Shown in pieces: positions 47,156-56,861 of a DNA stretch of 64,000 nt. Position numbers and translations under genes: made by a program. The stretch comes from Lichenibacterium dinghuense (GTDB lineage: Bacteria; Pseudomonadota; Alphaproteobacteria; Rhizobiales; Beijerinckiaceae). The notes under the pieces were generated by a model. The model saw only the letters and a list, made by a program, of their open reading frames with translations. It was not told where the DNA came from and made no database searches. The DNA lies in contig NZ_JAJLMN010000001.1 of the NCBI RefSeq assembly GCF_021730615.1, positions 4,165,501 through 4,229,500 of the forward strand. The letters run 5' to 3'. Each line of letters starts with the position of its first letter. Position 1 is the stretch's first letter.

Positions 47156-47866
47156 TCCGTCCCCCTTCGTCGCGTGCTGCCCCCCATCGCAGGTCGCGGC
47201 CGCGCCGTCGAGGTCCACCTCCGAGGCCGCCGCGGCCGCGCCAAAACCTGCTCCGCGCCGGTCCACTCCCTCCTCGGCTTCTTCGTCCCTCGAGGCGCGG
47301 CGTTTTTCCGCTTCGGGGCACCTCCGGCATCGATGCTGACCGGAACCGCTCACCTGGATCGGCAGCTGTCCCCCTCGCCGACATCCACCGCCGGCACGTT
47401 TCACGCCGAGCGGCGGCGCGCCTCCGAGCGCTTGCCCTCCTTGGTCTCCTCCTCCCTGGCCTCGGTCGCTCCCCGTGAGGTGGGCGGCTCTGTCGGTTTC
47501 AGCGGTCCCGCCTCGAGCTCAGGCCACCCGCGCTCTCTCGGCTGAGCATCGATGCACTCTGACAGGTCTGATACTCAGTCCCGATACCGATCTGAGATCA
47601 ACGGAGGGCGCTTGTCCTGCCACCGGCTGTGAGCTACCGTTTCTTTCTGTTCTACCATCCAGCGTTCGGGCACCATCAAGTTCCGATGGTGAATGACAGT
47701 CCGACTGTCGCTTTCTCCCTTTCAGTTCCGAGCGCCACCACCGCCTCGCGGGTCCGTGTTTCGGCTGCGCTCCTCGCCCCGATCTGCTAATCCCCCTGCC
47801 GGCCCGCGATGTTCGCCGGGCGAGGCGATCGTCCGGGCCGACCCTTGGCCGGCGGTCCGGAGTCCC
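47156..47866. other. 711 nt without a supported gene, upstream of valS
   Basis: Open frames here are short or antisense-like. On the minus strand one frame (about 47406-47560) reads as a plausible hydrophilic peptide (TEPPTSRGATEAREEETKEG) but lacks a start codon. Around 47540-47720 the GC content falls well below the surroundings, which fits a promoter region, a small RNA or relic DNA. I see no terminator, tRNA or repeat. Confidence 0.5.
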
Positions 47867-50533
47867 ATGATGACCGCTGACACGTCGAGCCTTCCCGCCC
47901 ACTTCGACCCCGAGGCGATCGAGCCCGGCCTCGTCGAGCGCTGGGTCGAGGCCGGCGTGGGCCGCGCCGACGTGGCGTCGTCGAAGCCGAAGTTCTCGCT
48001 CGTCATGCCGCCGCCCAACGTCACGGGCCAGCTCCACATCGGCCACGCGCTCGACATGACGCTGCAGGACGTGGTGGTGCGCCACAAGCGCCAGCGCGGC
48101 TACGACGTGCTGTGGCTGCCCGGCACCGACCACGCCTCCATCGCGACCCATTTCGTCGTCGAGCGCGAGCTCGCCAAGACGGGCGACACGCGCTTCACGC
48201 TCGGCCGCGAGGAGTTCCTCAAGCGCGCCGAGGCGTGGCGCGACCAGTCGGCCGGCGCCATCCAGGGCCAGCTCCGCCGACTCGGCTGCACGCCGGACTG
48301 GTCGCGCGAGCGCTTCACGCTCGACCCCGTCATCACCCGCGCGGTGATGCGCGTCTTCGTGTCCATGTACCGCGAGGGGCTGATCCACCGCGGCACGCGG
48401 CTCGTGAACTGGGACCCGAAGTTCCGCACCGCCGTGTCCGACCTCGAGGTCGAGACGCGCGAGGTCGAGGGGCACCTTTGGCACATCCGCTATCCCCTGG
48501 TTGAGGATCCGTCGCGCCACGTCGTGGTCGCCACCACGCGGCCGGAGACGCTGTTTGGCGACCAGGCCGTCGCGGTGAACGGCGCCGACGAGCGCTATCG
48601 CGACCTCGTCGGCACGCTCGTCGCGCTGCCGCTGACGAGGCGCACCATCCCGATCATCGCCGACGACCACGCCGACCCGGAGCAGGGCTCCGGCGCCGTG
48701 AAGATCACCCCGGCCCACGACTTCAACGACCACGCGGTCGGCCAGCGCCACGGCCTCGTGCCGCTCGACGTCATGACGGTCGACGGGCGCATGAACGACG
48801 CCGTGCCGGAGCCGTACCGCGGCCTCGACCGCTTCGAGGCGCGGCGCGCCGCCGTGGAAGCGCTCGACGCGCTCGGGCTGATCGAGCGGATCGAGCCCAA
48901 GATCGTGCCGCAGCCCTTCGGCGAGCGTTCGGGCGTGGTGCTGGAGCCGCGCATCACGGACCAGTGGTTCATGAAGACCGAGGGCCTCGCCGCCGCGGCC
49001 GGCGCCGCCGTGCGCTCGGGCGAGACCACCTTCGTGCCCGCCAACTGGGCCAACGTGTTCCACCGCTGGATGGACAACATCGAGCCCTGGTGCATCAGCC
49101 GCCAGCTCTGGTACGGCCACCAGATCCCCGCCTGGTACGGCGAGGACGGCGAGATCTTCGTGGCCGAGTCGGAGGCCGAGGCCGCCGATCTCGCGCGCGC
49201 CCACTACGGCCGCGACGCGGCGCTCACCCGCGACCCCGACATCCTCGACACGTGGTTCTCCTCCGCGCTGTGGCCCTTCGCGACGCTGGGCTGGCCGGAG
49301 GCCACGCCCGAACTCGCCCGCTACTACCCCCAGGACCTGCTCGTCACCGGCTTCGATATCATCTTCTTCTGGGTCGCCCGGATGATGATGCAGTCGATCC
49401 ACTTCCAGGGCCCGGCCCCGTTCCGCGACATCTACATGCACGGCCTCGTGCGCGACGCGCAGGGCCAGAAGATGTCGAAGACCAAGGGCAACGTCATCGA
49501 CCCGCAGGACCTCATCCGGCAGCACGGGGCCGACGCCACGCGCATGACGATGATGATCCTGTGCGGCCACGGCCAGGACATCCGCCTGTCGCCCGACGCC
49601 GTGCGCCCGGCGCGGCTCTTCGCCAACAAGCTGTGGAACGCGGCCCGCTTCGCGGGCTTCTACCGCTGCTTCGACGGCTGCCGCGGCGCGGCCGCGCCGG
49701 TGCCGGCCTCGCCCGCCAACCCCATCGACGCCTGGATCGTGGCGGAGCTCGCCGCGGTGGCGCGCCGCACGCTCGCCTCGCTCGACGAGTACCGCTTCTC
49801 GGACGCCGCGACGGGCCTCCAGGCCTTCGTGCGCGACACGTTCTGCGACTGGTACGTCGAGTTCGCCAAGATCGCCCTGACGGGCGAGGACGCCGCGGCG
49901 GCCGACGACACGCGCGCCGTGGTGGCCTGGTGCCTCCGGACGGTCCTGCAGCTCCTCAATCCCTTCATGCCCTTCGTGACGGAGGCGCTGTGGGACGGCA
50001 GCGCGCCGGGCGAGGCGCTGACGGCGGCGCAGCTGCCGGACTTCGAGGCCCTGCCGGCCCGCTCGGAGGCGCATGCGCAGGTCGAGGGCGTGATCGCGCT
50101 GGTGTCGCGCATCCGCTCCGTGCGCAGCGAGCTCAAGGTCGCGCCCGGCAAGCCCGTGCCGCTGCTCGTGTCCGCGCCGTCCGACGCGGCGCGCGCGCTG
50201 CTCGACCGCTTCGGCCCGCAGATCCGCCGCCTCGCCAACCTGTCCGGCATCGACGTCGCCGGGGAAGCGCCCGAGGGGTCGGTGCGGCTCGCCGTCGACG
50301 GCACCGACTACCTGCTGCCGCTCGGCGACGTGGTCGACTTCGCCAAGGAGCGGGCGCGGCTCGAGAAGGAGCTCGCCAAGGCGCTCAAGGACGCGGGCTC
50401 GGTGTCGGCGCGCCTCGCCGACGAGGCCTTCGTGGCCAAGGCCAAGCCCGAGGTGATCGAGACCAACCGCGGCCGCCTCGTCGCCCTGGAGGCCGAGGCC
50501 GAGCGGCTCCGGGCCGCGCTGTCCCTGATCTGA
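47867..50533 (+). CDS. valS: Valyl-tRNA synthetase
   Basis: 888 residues. The class I signatures are PPPNVTGQLHIGHALDMT (HIGH) and GQKMSKTKGNVIDP (KMSK). A long editing domain separates them, and the C-terminal coiled coil (DFAKERARLEKELAKALKD) is the tRNA-contact arm specific to ValRS. It charges tRNA-Val. Two adjacent ATG codons could start it; the longer frame upstream is rejected because it lies in the non-coding stretch. A GC hairpin follows the stop. Confidence 0.97.
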   Translation: MMTADTSSLPAHFDPEAIEPGLVERWVEAGVGRADVASSKPKFSLVMPPPNVTGQLHIGHALDMTLQDVVVRHKRQRGYDVLWLPGTDHASIATHFVVERELAKTGDTRFTLGREEFLKRAEAWRDQSAGAIQGQLRRLGCTPDWSRERFTLDPVITRAVMRVFVSMYREGLIHRGTRLVNWDPKFRTAVSDLEVETREVEGHLWHIRYPLVEDPSRHVVVATTRPETLFGDQAVAVNGADERYRDLVGTLVALPLTRRTIPIIADDHADPEQGSGAVKITPAHDFNDHAVGQRHGLVPLDVMTVDGRMNDAVPEPYRGLDRFEARRAAVEALDALGLIERIEPKIVPQPFGERSGVVLEPRITDQWFMKTEGLAAAAGAAVRSGETTFVPANWANVFHRWMDNIEPWCISRQLWYGHQIPAWYGEDGEIFVAESEAEAADLARAHYGRDAALTRDPDILDTWFSSALWPFATLGWPEATPELARYYPQDLLVTGFDIIFFWVARMMMQSIHFQGPAPFRDIYMHGLVRDAQGQKMSKTKGNVIDPQDLIRQHGADATRMTMMILCGHGQDIRLSPDAVRPARLFANKLWNAARFAGFYRCFDGCRGAAAPVPASPANPIDAWIVAELAAVARRTLASLDEYRFSDAATGLQAFVRDTFCDWYVEFAKIALTGEDAAAADDTRAVVAWCLRTVLQLLNPFMPFVTEALWDGSAPGEALTAAQLPDFEALPARSEAHAQVEGVIALVSRIRSVRSELKVAPGKPVPLLVSAPSDAARALLDRFGPQIRRLANLSGIDVAGEAPEGSVRLAVDGTDYLLPLGDVVDFAKERARLEKELAKALKDAGSVSARLADEAFVAKAKPEVIETNRGRLVALEAEAERLRAALSLI

Positions 50534-50545
50534 CCGGGCGGGACC

Positions 50546-50574
50546 GCCCCCTCTCCCGCGGGGGGAGAGGGGGC
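50546..50574. terminator. Hairpin downstream of valS
   Basis: A 12-bp stem (GCCCCCTCTCCC/GGGAGAGGGGGC) with a 5-nt loop, 12 nt after the valS stop. No U tract follows, so it may act as a Rho-assisted terminator or protect the mRNA 3' end. Confidence 0.5.
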
Positions 50575-50663
50575 GCTTCGACCATTCCCTTGCCTTTCGG
50601 CCGCGCGGATCTGCTAGGAACGCGCTCCAGAGCCTGCGTAGCCCGCGAGAACCAGCCAGAACG

Positions 50664-51386
50664 ATGTCCGATTTCATCCGCGAGGTCGACGAGGAATACC
50701 GCCAGGACCAGTTCCGGCGCTTCCTGTCGCGCTACTGGATCCCGCTGCTCGCCGTCGCGGTCCTGATCCTGGCCGCCGCCGGCGGCTGGCGCTTCAACCA
50801 GTACCATCGCCAGCAGCAGGCCGAGGCGGCCGGCGCCCGCTACTTCGAGGCGGTCGACGCCTACGCGGCCGACCCCAAGGCGTCGCTGGCCGGGCTCGAC
50901 GCCCTGGCGCAGGACGGCCCCGCCGGATACCGCACGCTGGCGCGCTTCCGCGCCGCGGGCGAGCTCGGCCGCACCGACGCGCCCGCGGCCGTGAAGGGCT
51001 TCGACGCCATCGCGGCCGACGCGGGCGTGCCGCAGGAGCTGCGCGACATCGCGTCCCTCCGCGCCGGCCTCCTCGTGGTCGACACCGCGGAGACGGCGGA
51101 ACTCGACCGCCGCCTCGGCCCGCTGGCCGACGCCAACTCGCCGTTCCGCTCCGTCGCGCGCGAGATGCTGGCCGCGGCGGCGCTCAAGCGCGGCGACGAC
51201 GCCGCGGCCGGCAAGCGCCTCGACGAGATCGAGGCCGACCCGCTCGCCTCGCCCGACAGCCGCCAGCGCGCGGGCTTCATGCTCGGCGTGATCCGCGCCG
51301 GCAAGACCGCCACGCCGGCGGCGGCCGCGGCCGCCATCCCCGCGGCGAAGCCCGCCGACGGCGCCGAGCCGGCGGTGAAGCCATGA
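50664..51386 (+). CDS. Tetratricopeptide-like membrane-anchored protein (YfgM family)
   Basis: 240 residues. [20 protein letters not shown] is the typical cytoplasmic N-terminus, then one membrane helix (residues 27-45) and a helical TPR-like periplasmic region, ending in an Ala/Pro-rich tail. YfgM-type proteins work with the secretion and outer-membrane assembly machinery. The stop overlaps the start of der (ATGA), the usual partner in alphaproteobacteria. Confidence 0.88.
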   Translation: MSDFIREVDEEYRQDQFRRFLSRYWIPLLAVAVLILAAAGGWRFNQYHRQQQAEAAGARYFEAVDAYAADPKASLAGLDALAQDGPAGYRTLARFRAAGELGRTDAPAAVKGFDAIAADAGVPQELRDIASLRAGLLVVDTAETAELDRRLGPLADANSPFRSVAREMLAAAALKRGDDAAAGKRLDEIEADPLASPDSRQRAGFMLGVIRAGKTATPAAAAAAIPAAKPADGAEPAVKP

Positions 51387-52771
51387 GCAAGGTCGCCATC
51401 ATCGGCCGGCCCAACGTCGGCAAGTCCACGCTGTTCAACCGGCTCGTCGGCAAGAAGCTGGCGCTGGTCGACGACCAGCCCGGCGTGACGCGCGACCGCC
51501 GCGAGGGCGAGGCGTCGCTGTTCGACGCCGACTTCACCCTGATCGACACGGCCGGCCTCGACGACGCCGCCGAGTCGACGCTCGAAGGGCGCATGCGCCA
51601 GCAGACCGAGATCGCGGTGGCGGATGCCGACGTGATCCTGTTCGTGATCGACAGCCGCGTCGGCGTCACCCCGATGGACAGCCACTTCGCCGGCCTCGTG
51701 CGGCGCGCCGACAAGCCCATCATCGTGGTGGCCAACAAGGCGGAGGGGCGCGCGGGCGAGTCGGGCGCGCTCGAGGCGCACAGCCTCGGCCTCGGCACGC
51801 CGGTGGCGATCTCGGCCGAGCACAACGAGGGCATGATCGACCTCTACGACGCGCTCGCGGCCGTGCTGCCGAAGGACGCTCCTTCCCCGGCCGAGGAGGA
51901 GGCCGCGCCCCTCGTGCTCGGCGAGGACGAGGACGGCACGGAGTTCGACCCCACCAAGCCGCTGCGCATCGCGGTCGTGGGCCGGCCCAACGCCGGCAAG
52001 TCGACCTTGCTCAACGCCTGGCTCGGCGAGGACCGGCTCCTGACCGGCCCCGAGCCCGGCATCACCCGCGATTCGATCGGCATCGAGTTCAAGTGGCGCG
52101 ACCGCGACCTCAAGGTCTTCGACACGGCCGGCCTGCGCAAGCGCGCCCGCATCGAGGACAAGGTCGAGAAGCTCGCCGCCGCCGACTCGATCCGCGCCGT
52201 GCAGTTCGCCGAGGTGGTGGTCGTGCTGCTCGACGCCACGATCCCCTTCGAGAAGCAGGACCTCACCATCGCGTCTCTGGCCGAGCGCGAAGGCCGCGCC
52301 GTCGTGATCGGCGTCAACAAGTGGGACCTGATCGAGGCGCGCGGCTCCAAACTCTCGGAGATGCGCGAGTCGGCCGAGCGCCTGCTGCCGCAGATCCGCG
52401 GCGTGCCGGTGGTGCCCGTGTCGGGCCGCGACGGCTTCGGGCTCGACAAGCTGCTGGAAGCCTGCTTCCGCGTCGCCGAGACCTGGAACCGCCGCCTGTC
52501 GACCTCGCGCATCAACCGCTGGCTTTCCGCGGCGCTCGACGCCAACCCGCCGCCAGCCGTCAGCGGCCGCCGCATCAAGATCCGCTACATGACCCAGGCC
52601 AAGGCCCGGCCGCCGACCTTCGTGATCTTCGGCAACCAGCTCGCCGGCCTGCCGAAGTCCTACCAGCGCTACCTCGTCAACGGCTTGCGCGAGACCATGG
52701 ACCTGCCCGGCATCCCGATCCGCATGGTGCTGCGCCAGGGCGACAACCCCTACGACAAGCGGCGGCGGTAG
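51383..52771 (+). CDS. der: Ribosome-biogenesis GTPase Der (EngA)
   Basis: 462 residues with two GTPase domains ([14 protein letters not shown] near residue 7 and [14 protein letters not shown] near residue 200) and a C-terminal KH-like domain ending [10 protein letters not shown]. Der is needed for 50S subunit maturation. It is translationally coupled to the YfgM-like gene upstream. A long palindromic repeat lies beyond its stop. Confidence 0.97.
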   Translation: MSKVAIIGRPNVGKSTLFNRLVGKKLALVDDQPGVTRDRREGEASLFDADFTLIDTAGLDDAAESTLEGRMRQQTEIAVADADVILFVIDSRVGVTPMDSHFAGLVRRADKPIIVVANKAEGRAGESGALEAHSLGLGTPVAISAEHNEGMIDLYDALAAVLPKDAPSPAEEEAAPLVLGEDEDGTEFDPTKPLRIAVVGRPNAGKSTLLNAWLGEDRLLTGPEPGITRDSIGIEFKWRDRDLKVFDTAGLRKRARIEDKVEKLAAADSIRAVQFAEVVVVLLDATIPFEKQDLTIASLAEREGRAVVIGVNKWDLIEARGSKLSEMRESAERLLPQIRGVPVVPVSGRDGFGLDKLLEACFRVAETWNRRLSTSRINRWLSAALDANPPPAVSGRRIKIRYMTQAKARPPTFVIFGNQLAGLPKSYQRYLVNGLRETMDLPGIPIRMVLRQGDNPYDKRRR

Positions 52772-52806
52772 AGCTCATACCCGGTTCAGCGGCCTGAAAT
52801 CTTCAA

Positions 52807-52958
52807 CCTCCCTCATCCTGAGCCGGGCGCGGAGCGCCCGTGTCGAAGGACGCAGGAGCGGGCCGCTGCTGAAGCGGAGGGCGCCTGCGTCCCCTCGGTG
52901 AATTCGGGGCAGGCGCTTCGACACGGGCCTTTCAGGCCCGGCTCAGGATGAGTGAGGT
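52807..52958. repeat. Long palindromic intergenic repeat, copy 1
   Basis: Outer arms CCTCATCCTGAGC and GCTCAGGATGAG, then GGGCGCGGAGCGCCCGTGTCG and CTTCGACACGGGCCTTTCAG as inner arms, with a variable centre. It lies between the convergent stops of der and the DUF925 gene. A closely related copy is at 62678-62803. The arrangement matches the palindromic repeats scattered through intergenic DNA of many Rhizobiales genomes. Confidence 0.85.
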
Positions 52959-52964
52959 CGTGGA

Positions 52965-53543
52965 TTACAGCCCTTCGCCGCCGGTCTCACCCCCGTCCAC
53001 GATCGTGAGCCACGGCCAGCGCGCGCGGTAGTCCTCGGCCTTGGCGCGGAACAGCGCCGGGCGCGGGTGGCGCGGGTTGACGCGCAGCACGCCGGCCGCG
53101 AGGTCGGCGAGGCCGTAGGGCGCGTAGACCTCGCCCGTGTCGGCCGCGATGCCCACGGCCGTGCAGGCCACGAGGAAGCCGTCGATCCCGTCCCGGACGG
53201 AGCGGAGGGGCGCGCGCGGCTCGCCGAAGCGCCGCTCGTACCAGAGGTGCACCCGCGCCTGGTTGCGGACCTCCAGCGCGAGGCCGAGCTCGGCGCCGAG
53301 CGCCGCGGCGCGGCGGATCGCCCGGTCCTCCGCTTCCCACGACGTGTCGGCGTCACAATAGAAGACGTCGTGGTCGCGGATGCCCCGAGCCGCCGGGTGG
53401 CCGGCCTCGACGTTCCACACCGTCTGGAACAGGCAGACGGCGGCGAGGTGGCACTGCGGCAGGCCGAGGTCCGGCAGGCGGCCGAGCAGGGCGGCGACGC
53501 CGGGGTTGCGGCGCACCGCGCGCGTGAACTCGTCCGGCGTCAT
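52965..53543 (-). CDS. Nucleotidyltransferase-like protein (DUF925 family)
   Basis: 192 residues. HLAAVCLFQTVWNVEAGHP and IRDHDVFYCDADTSWEAED (with the DxD-like acidic pair) match the DUF925 (NTP_transf_6) proteins. RNQARVHLWYERRFG and the terminal RAKAEDYRARWPWL are also typical. The substrate is unknown. I chose the ATG giving MTPDEFTRAVRR. It converges with der and is divergent from aroA. Confidence 0.88.
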   Translation of the reverse strand: MTPDEFTRAVRRNPGVAALLGRLPDLGLPQCHLAAVCLFQTVWNVEAGHPAARGIRDHDVFYCDADTSWEAEDRAIRRAAALGAELGLALEVRNQARVHLWYERRFGEPRAPLRSVRDGIDGFLVACTAVGIAADTGEVYAPYGLADLAAGVLRVNPRHPRPALFRAKAEDYRARWPWLTIVDGGETGGEGL

Positions 53544-53620
53544 CCCCGGCCTCCATCGCGGGCTTGCCCCGGCGCCGTGCCCCTCCCTATGACGCATCGA
53601 CCTTGTCCGGAGACTGCCCG

Positions 53621-54898
53621 ATGCCCTTCGACCTCAGAAGCCTCGCCGTCACGGTGGTGCCGCCCGCCGGGCCGCTGCGCGGGCGCGTGTCGCCGCCGGG
53701 CTCGAAGAGCATCACCAACCGCGCGCTGCTGCTCGCCGGCCTCGCCCGCGGCACGAGCCGCCTCACCGGCGCGCTGAAGAGCGACGACACGCGGCTGATG
53801 GCGGACGCCCTGCGCGCCATGGGGGTGCGGGTCGACGAGCCGGGCGACACGGAATTCGTGGTCACCGGCGACGGCAGCCTGCGCCCGCCCGCCGGCCCGC
53901 TGTTCCTCGGCAACGCCGGCACGGCGACGCGCTTCCTCACCGCGGCCGTGGCGGCGGTCGACGGCACCGTGGTGGTGGACGGCGACGCCCACATGCGCAA
54001 GCGGCCGATCCGCCCGCTCGTCGAGGCGCTGGCCGCGCTCGGCCTCGACGTCGCGGCGCCGAGCGGCTGCCCGCCCGTCACCGTTCGGGGCCGGGGCCGC
54101 GTGCCGGCCGGTCGCGTCGCCATCGACGCCGGCCTGTCGAGCCAGTACGTGTCGGCGCTGCTGATGATGGGCGCGCTCGGCGAGGGCGAGGTCGAGGTGG
54201 CGCTCACGGGCGCCGAGATCGGCGCGCGCGGCTACGTCGACCTCACGCTCGCCGCCATGCGGAGCTTCGGCGCCGAGGTTGTGCAGCGCGACGCCACCAT
54301 CTGGGCGGTGCGGCCGACGGGCTATCGCGCCGCCGACTTCCACGTCGAGCCCGACGCCTCGGCCGCGACCTACCTGTGGGCGGCCCAGAAGCTGACCGGC
54401 GGCGCCATCGACCTCGGCACCGCCGCCGACGCCTTCACCCAGCCCGACGCGCGCGCCAAGGCGGTGATCGACCTGTTCCCCCACATGCCGGCCGCCATCG
54501 ACGGCTCGCAGATGCAGGACGCCGTGCCGACGCTGGCCGTGCTGGCCGCCTTCAACGCTGAGCCCGTGCGCTTCACCGGCATCGAGAACCTGCGCGTCAA
54601 GGAATGCGACCGCACGCGCGCCCTGTCGACCGAGCTCGCCCGCATCCGCCCCGGCCTCGCGCGCGAGGAGGGCGACGACCTCCTCGTCGCCTCCGACCCC
54701 GGCCTCGCCGGCCAGGCGCTGCCGACGCGGATCGAGACCTACGCGGACCACCGCATCGCCATGAGCTTCGCCCTCGCGGGGCTGAAGCTGCGCGGCATCA
54801 CGGTGCTGGACCCCGGCTGCGTGGCGAAGACCTATCCGGGCTACTGGGACGCGCTCGCGTCGCTGGGGGTAGGGCTGGAGTCTGCAGATCCCGCATAG
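53621..54898 (+). CDS. aroA: 3-phosphoshikimate 1-carboxyvinyltransferase (EPSP synthase)
   Basis: 425 residues. The enzyme joins shikimate 3-phosphate and phosphoenolpyruvate on the aromatic pathway. PPGSKSITNRALLLAGLA holds the active Lys/Ser, LGNAGTATRFLTA is the conserved nucleotide-like loop, and VKECDRTRAL and YADHRIAMSFALAGL complete the domain. A good GGAGA precedes the ATG; the longer open frame upstream is not needed. It is followed after 78 nt by the sigma-factor-like gene. Confidence 0.96.
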   Translation: MPFDLRSLAVTVVPPAGPLRGRVSPPGSKSITNRALLLAGLARGTSRLTGALKSDDTRLMADALRAMGVRVDEPGDTEFVVTGDGSLRPPAGPLFLGNAGTATRFLTAAVAAVDGTVVVDGDAHMRKRPIRPLVEALAALGLDVAAPSGCPPVTVRGRGRVPAGRVAIDAGLSSQYVSALLMMGALGEGEVEVALTGAEIGARGYVDLTLAAMRSFGAEVVQRDATIWAVRPTGYRAADFHVEPDASAATYLWAAQKLTGGAIDLGTAADAFTQPDARAKAVIDLFPHMPAAIDGSQMQDAVPTLAVLAAFNAEPVRFTGIENLRVKECDRTRALSTELARIRPGLAREEGDDLLVASDPGLAGQALPTRIETYADHRIAMSFALAGLKLRGITVLDPGCVAKTYPGYWDALASLGVGLESADPA

Positions 54899-54976
54899 AA
54901 TTTTCAGGGCTCGCTGTCCGCGTCCCGCCCCGTGCAGCGCATGATCGGGTGAGACCACGCCCACCGCGGACGCGCC

Positions 54977-55537
54977 GTGCCGATCACCCTGCAGAGGCCA
55001 ATCCCGCCCCCCGACCTCGCCGCCAAGGTCGCGAACCTCGGCGATGCCGACCTCCTGCGCCTGCGCGCCATCGCCCGCCTGCGGGCGCGGGGCCTGCCGG
55101 GCGTCGACGGATCGGACCTGTTCAACGAGGCGGTGCTGCGCCTGCTCGACGGTGCGCGGGCGAGGCCGGAGGGCGTGTCCCTGGTGGCCGTGCTGGCGAT
55201 GGCGATGCGGGGCGTCGCCCACGACCATTGGCGCCGCCACCGGCGCGAGCGCCCGATCATGGTGCGGCCGGACGGCGGCGCGGGGGAGGTCGAGCGCCAA
55301 GCCGACCCCGCGCCCGACCCGGAGCGCGTCGCCGCCGCCGTCCGCGCGCTGGCCGACATCGACCGGCTCTTCGCGCGCGACGCCGTCGCATTGCAGATCG
55401 TCGCCGGGCTTGCCGCGGGGCTGACGGCCGAGGAGATCCGGTCGCGCTACGGCCTCGGCGCGACCGCCTACGACACGGCCCGCCGGCGCATGCGGCGGGC
55501 GCTGCTGCGGCGCGGCGCGGACGGAGGCGAGTTATGA
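54977..55537 (+). CDS. Sigma-70-family (ECF-like) factor
   Basis: 186 residues. A region-2-like part ([20 protein letters not shown], then DLFNEAVLRLLDGA and AMAMRGVAHDHWRRHRRERP) and a region-4-like helix-turn-helix (LTAEEIRSRYGLGATAYDTARRRM) are both present. The order and length fit an ECF sigma factor, but neither region matches a named group. No anti-sigma factor with a membrane helix is next to it. The stop overlaps the next small ORF by 4 nt. Confidence 0.82.
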   Translation: MPITLQRPIPPPDLAAKVANLGDADLLRLRAIARLRARGLPGVDGSDLFNEAVLRLLDGARARPEGVSLVAVLAMAMRGVAHDHWRRHRRERPIMVRPDGGAGEVERQADPAPDPERVAAAVRALADIDRLFARDAVALQIVAGLAAGLTAEEIRSRYGLGATAYDTARRRMRRALLRRGADGGEL

Positions 55538-55770
55538 GCCGGGACGGCGCGATCCTGTCCGCCCACGAGCGCCTCGTCGAGGCCCTCGCGGACGACCTGC
55601 TCGCCATGGCGGAGGACGAGGTGCTCGCCAGCCACACGCCGGCAGCCGCGAGGGTGGCGGCCGACGATCTGCGCCAGCGCCTGCGCCGGGCGCGGTCGGA
55701 CGAGGCCGCGGCCGACATCCCGCCCGGCCCTCCGTCGGAGGCCATTGGCCGGCCGGAGAAGAAGCCGTGA
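55534..55770 (+). CDS. Small helical protein coupled to the sigma factor, unknown
   Basis: 78 residues. A helical start (ILSAHERLVEALADDLLAMA) and a second helix (AARVAADDLRQRLRRARSDE) lead to a Pro-rich tail. ATGA overlap with the sigma gene and GTGA overlap with the next ORF show tight coupling. It has no membrane segment and no recognisable zinc motif. It could be a soluble partner or anti-sigma, but that is inference from position only. Confidence 0.6.
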   Translation: MSRDGAILSAHERLVEALADDLLAMAEDEVLASHTPAAARVAADDLRQRLRRARSDEAAADIPPGPPSEAIGRPEKKP

Positions 55771-55976
55771 CGTCGCGTACTGGCACGGCGCCATGCCCGG
55801 CGCGCGCCTCGCTCACGGCTTCGCCGCCGCCGGGCGTCCTCGGCCTCGCGCTGTCGAGCCTGCACCGGCTGTTCCGCGCCCGGCCGCCGGACGCGGGCCG
55901 TCTTTCCGACCGTCAACTCGCCGACATCAGCCTGACGCGCGCCGACCTGCCGGACCACCGCGGATGGCGGCGTTGA
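55767..55976 (+). CDS. Small DUF1127-like protein
   Basis: 69 residues. The C-terminus LSDRQLADISLTRADLP is the DUF1127 (YjiS-like) pattern; the first half is Ala/Pro-rich and basic. Small DUF1127 proteins of alphaproteobacteria influence phosphate/carbon metabolism and RNA turnover. GTG start overlapping the previous stop; the methyltransferase starts 33 nt further on. Confidence 0.65.
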   Translation: MTSRTGTAPCPARASLTASPPPGVLGLALSSLHRLFRARPPDAGRLSDRQLADISLTRADLPDHRGWRR

Positions 55977-56008
55977 CGCCGGCCCTCCTCATGATCGGAG
56001 ACCACGCC

Positions 56009-56854
56009 ATGTCGCCCGACGACCTCGCGATCCTGCGCCGCGCCTATGCCCGGCAGGTTCTGGCCGCGGCCGGGGTGAGCGACCCCGCCCTGGAGGCGGC
56101 GCTAGCCACGACGGCGCGCGAGCGCTTCCTCGGCCCCGGCCCGTGGCAGGTGCTGCGCGCCGGCGGCGTGTACCGGGTGACGCCCGACGCCGACCCGCTC
56201 TACCTCTACACGGACGATCTCGTGGCCATCGATCCGGCGCGGCGCCTCAACAACGGACAGCCCTCGTTTCTGGCCACGCTGATCCACGCCGCCGGCGTGC
56301 GGCCCGGCGACCACGTCGTCCACGTCGGCACCGGCACGGGCTACTACACGGCCGTGATGCGCCGCCTCGCCAAGCCGGGCGGGCGCGTCACCGGCATCGA
56401 GGTCGACCCGGAGCTCGCGGCGCGGACGCGGGCGAACCTCGCCGACGATCCCGGCGTGACCGTGCTGGCGGGCGACGGAAGCGAGGTCGACTTCGCGCCC
56501 GCCGACGTGGTCTTCGTCAACGCCGGCGCGGTGCGGCCGGCGGACAGGTGGCTCGACGGTCTGAGCGACGGCGGCCGCCTCGTGCTGCCCTTGACCACCG
56601 GCGGGGGAGAGGGAGGCACGCGCGGCGCGGTGTTCCTCGTCACGCGCGAGGGCGCCGGCTTCGCGGCCCGCCACGTGTCGCCGACCGGCATCTTCCCCTG
56701 CGCCAGCCTGCGCGACCCCGACGGCGAGGCGCGGCTCGCCGACGCCTTCGCGCGGCGCGGCGGCATGGACGTCACGCGCCTCCACCGGCGCCCGCCGGAG
56801 CCGGGCGACCGCGTCTGGCTCGACGGCGGCGACTGGTGCCTGACGAAGGGCTGA
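56009..56854 (+). CDS. PCMT-like SAM-dependent methyltransferase
   Basis: 281 residues. The SAM site is DHVVHVGTGTGYYTAVM, as in protein-L-isoaspartate methyltransferases, but the family's usual N-terminal motif is diverged (LNNGQPSFLATLIHAAGV instead of ISQPYVVA), so the substrate may differ. I chose the ATG giving MSPDDLAILRR, preceded by GGAG. It ends the small gene cluster that starts with the sigma factor and converges with the SDR gene. Confidence 0.82.
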   Translation: MSPDDLAILRRAYARQVLAAAGVSDPALEAALATTARERFLGPGPWQVLRAGGVYRVTPDADPLYLYTDDLVAIDPARRLNNGQPSFLATLIHAAGVRPGDHVVHVGTGTGYYTAVMRRLAKPGGRVTGIEVDPELAARTRANLADDPGVTVLAGDGSEVDFAPADVVFVNAGAVRPADRWLDGLSDGGRLVLPLTTGGGEGGTRGAVFLVTREGAGFAARHVSPTGIFPCASLRDPDGEARLADAFARRGGMDVTRLHRRPPEPGDRVWLDGGDWCLTKG

Positions 56855-56861
56855 ACCCCCG

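Noticed and set aside
47519-50677. 1052-codon open frame antisense to valS
   Set aside because: The plus strand carries an unmistakable ValRS; the antisense product is low-complexity His/Arg/Gly/Asp and lacks motifs.
52807-52958. Palindrome after der read as a Rho-independent terminator
   Set aside because: It is far longer than a terminator, has a variable centre, no T tract, and a second copy elsewhere; it is better called a dispersed repeat.
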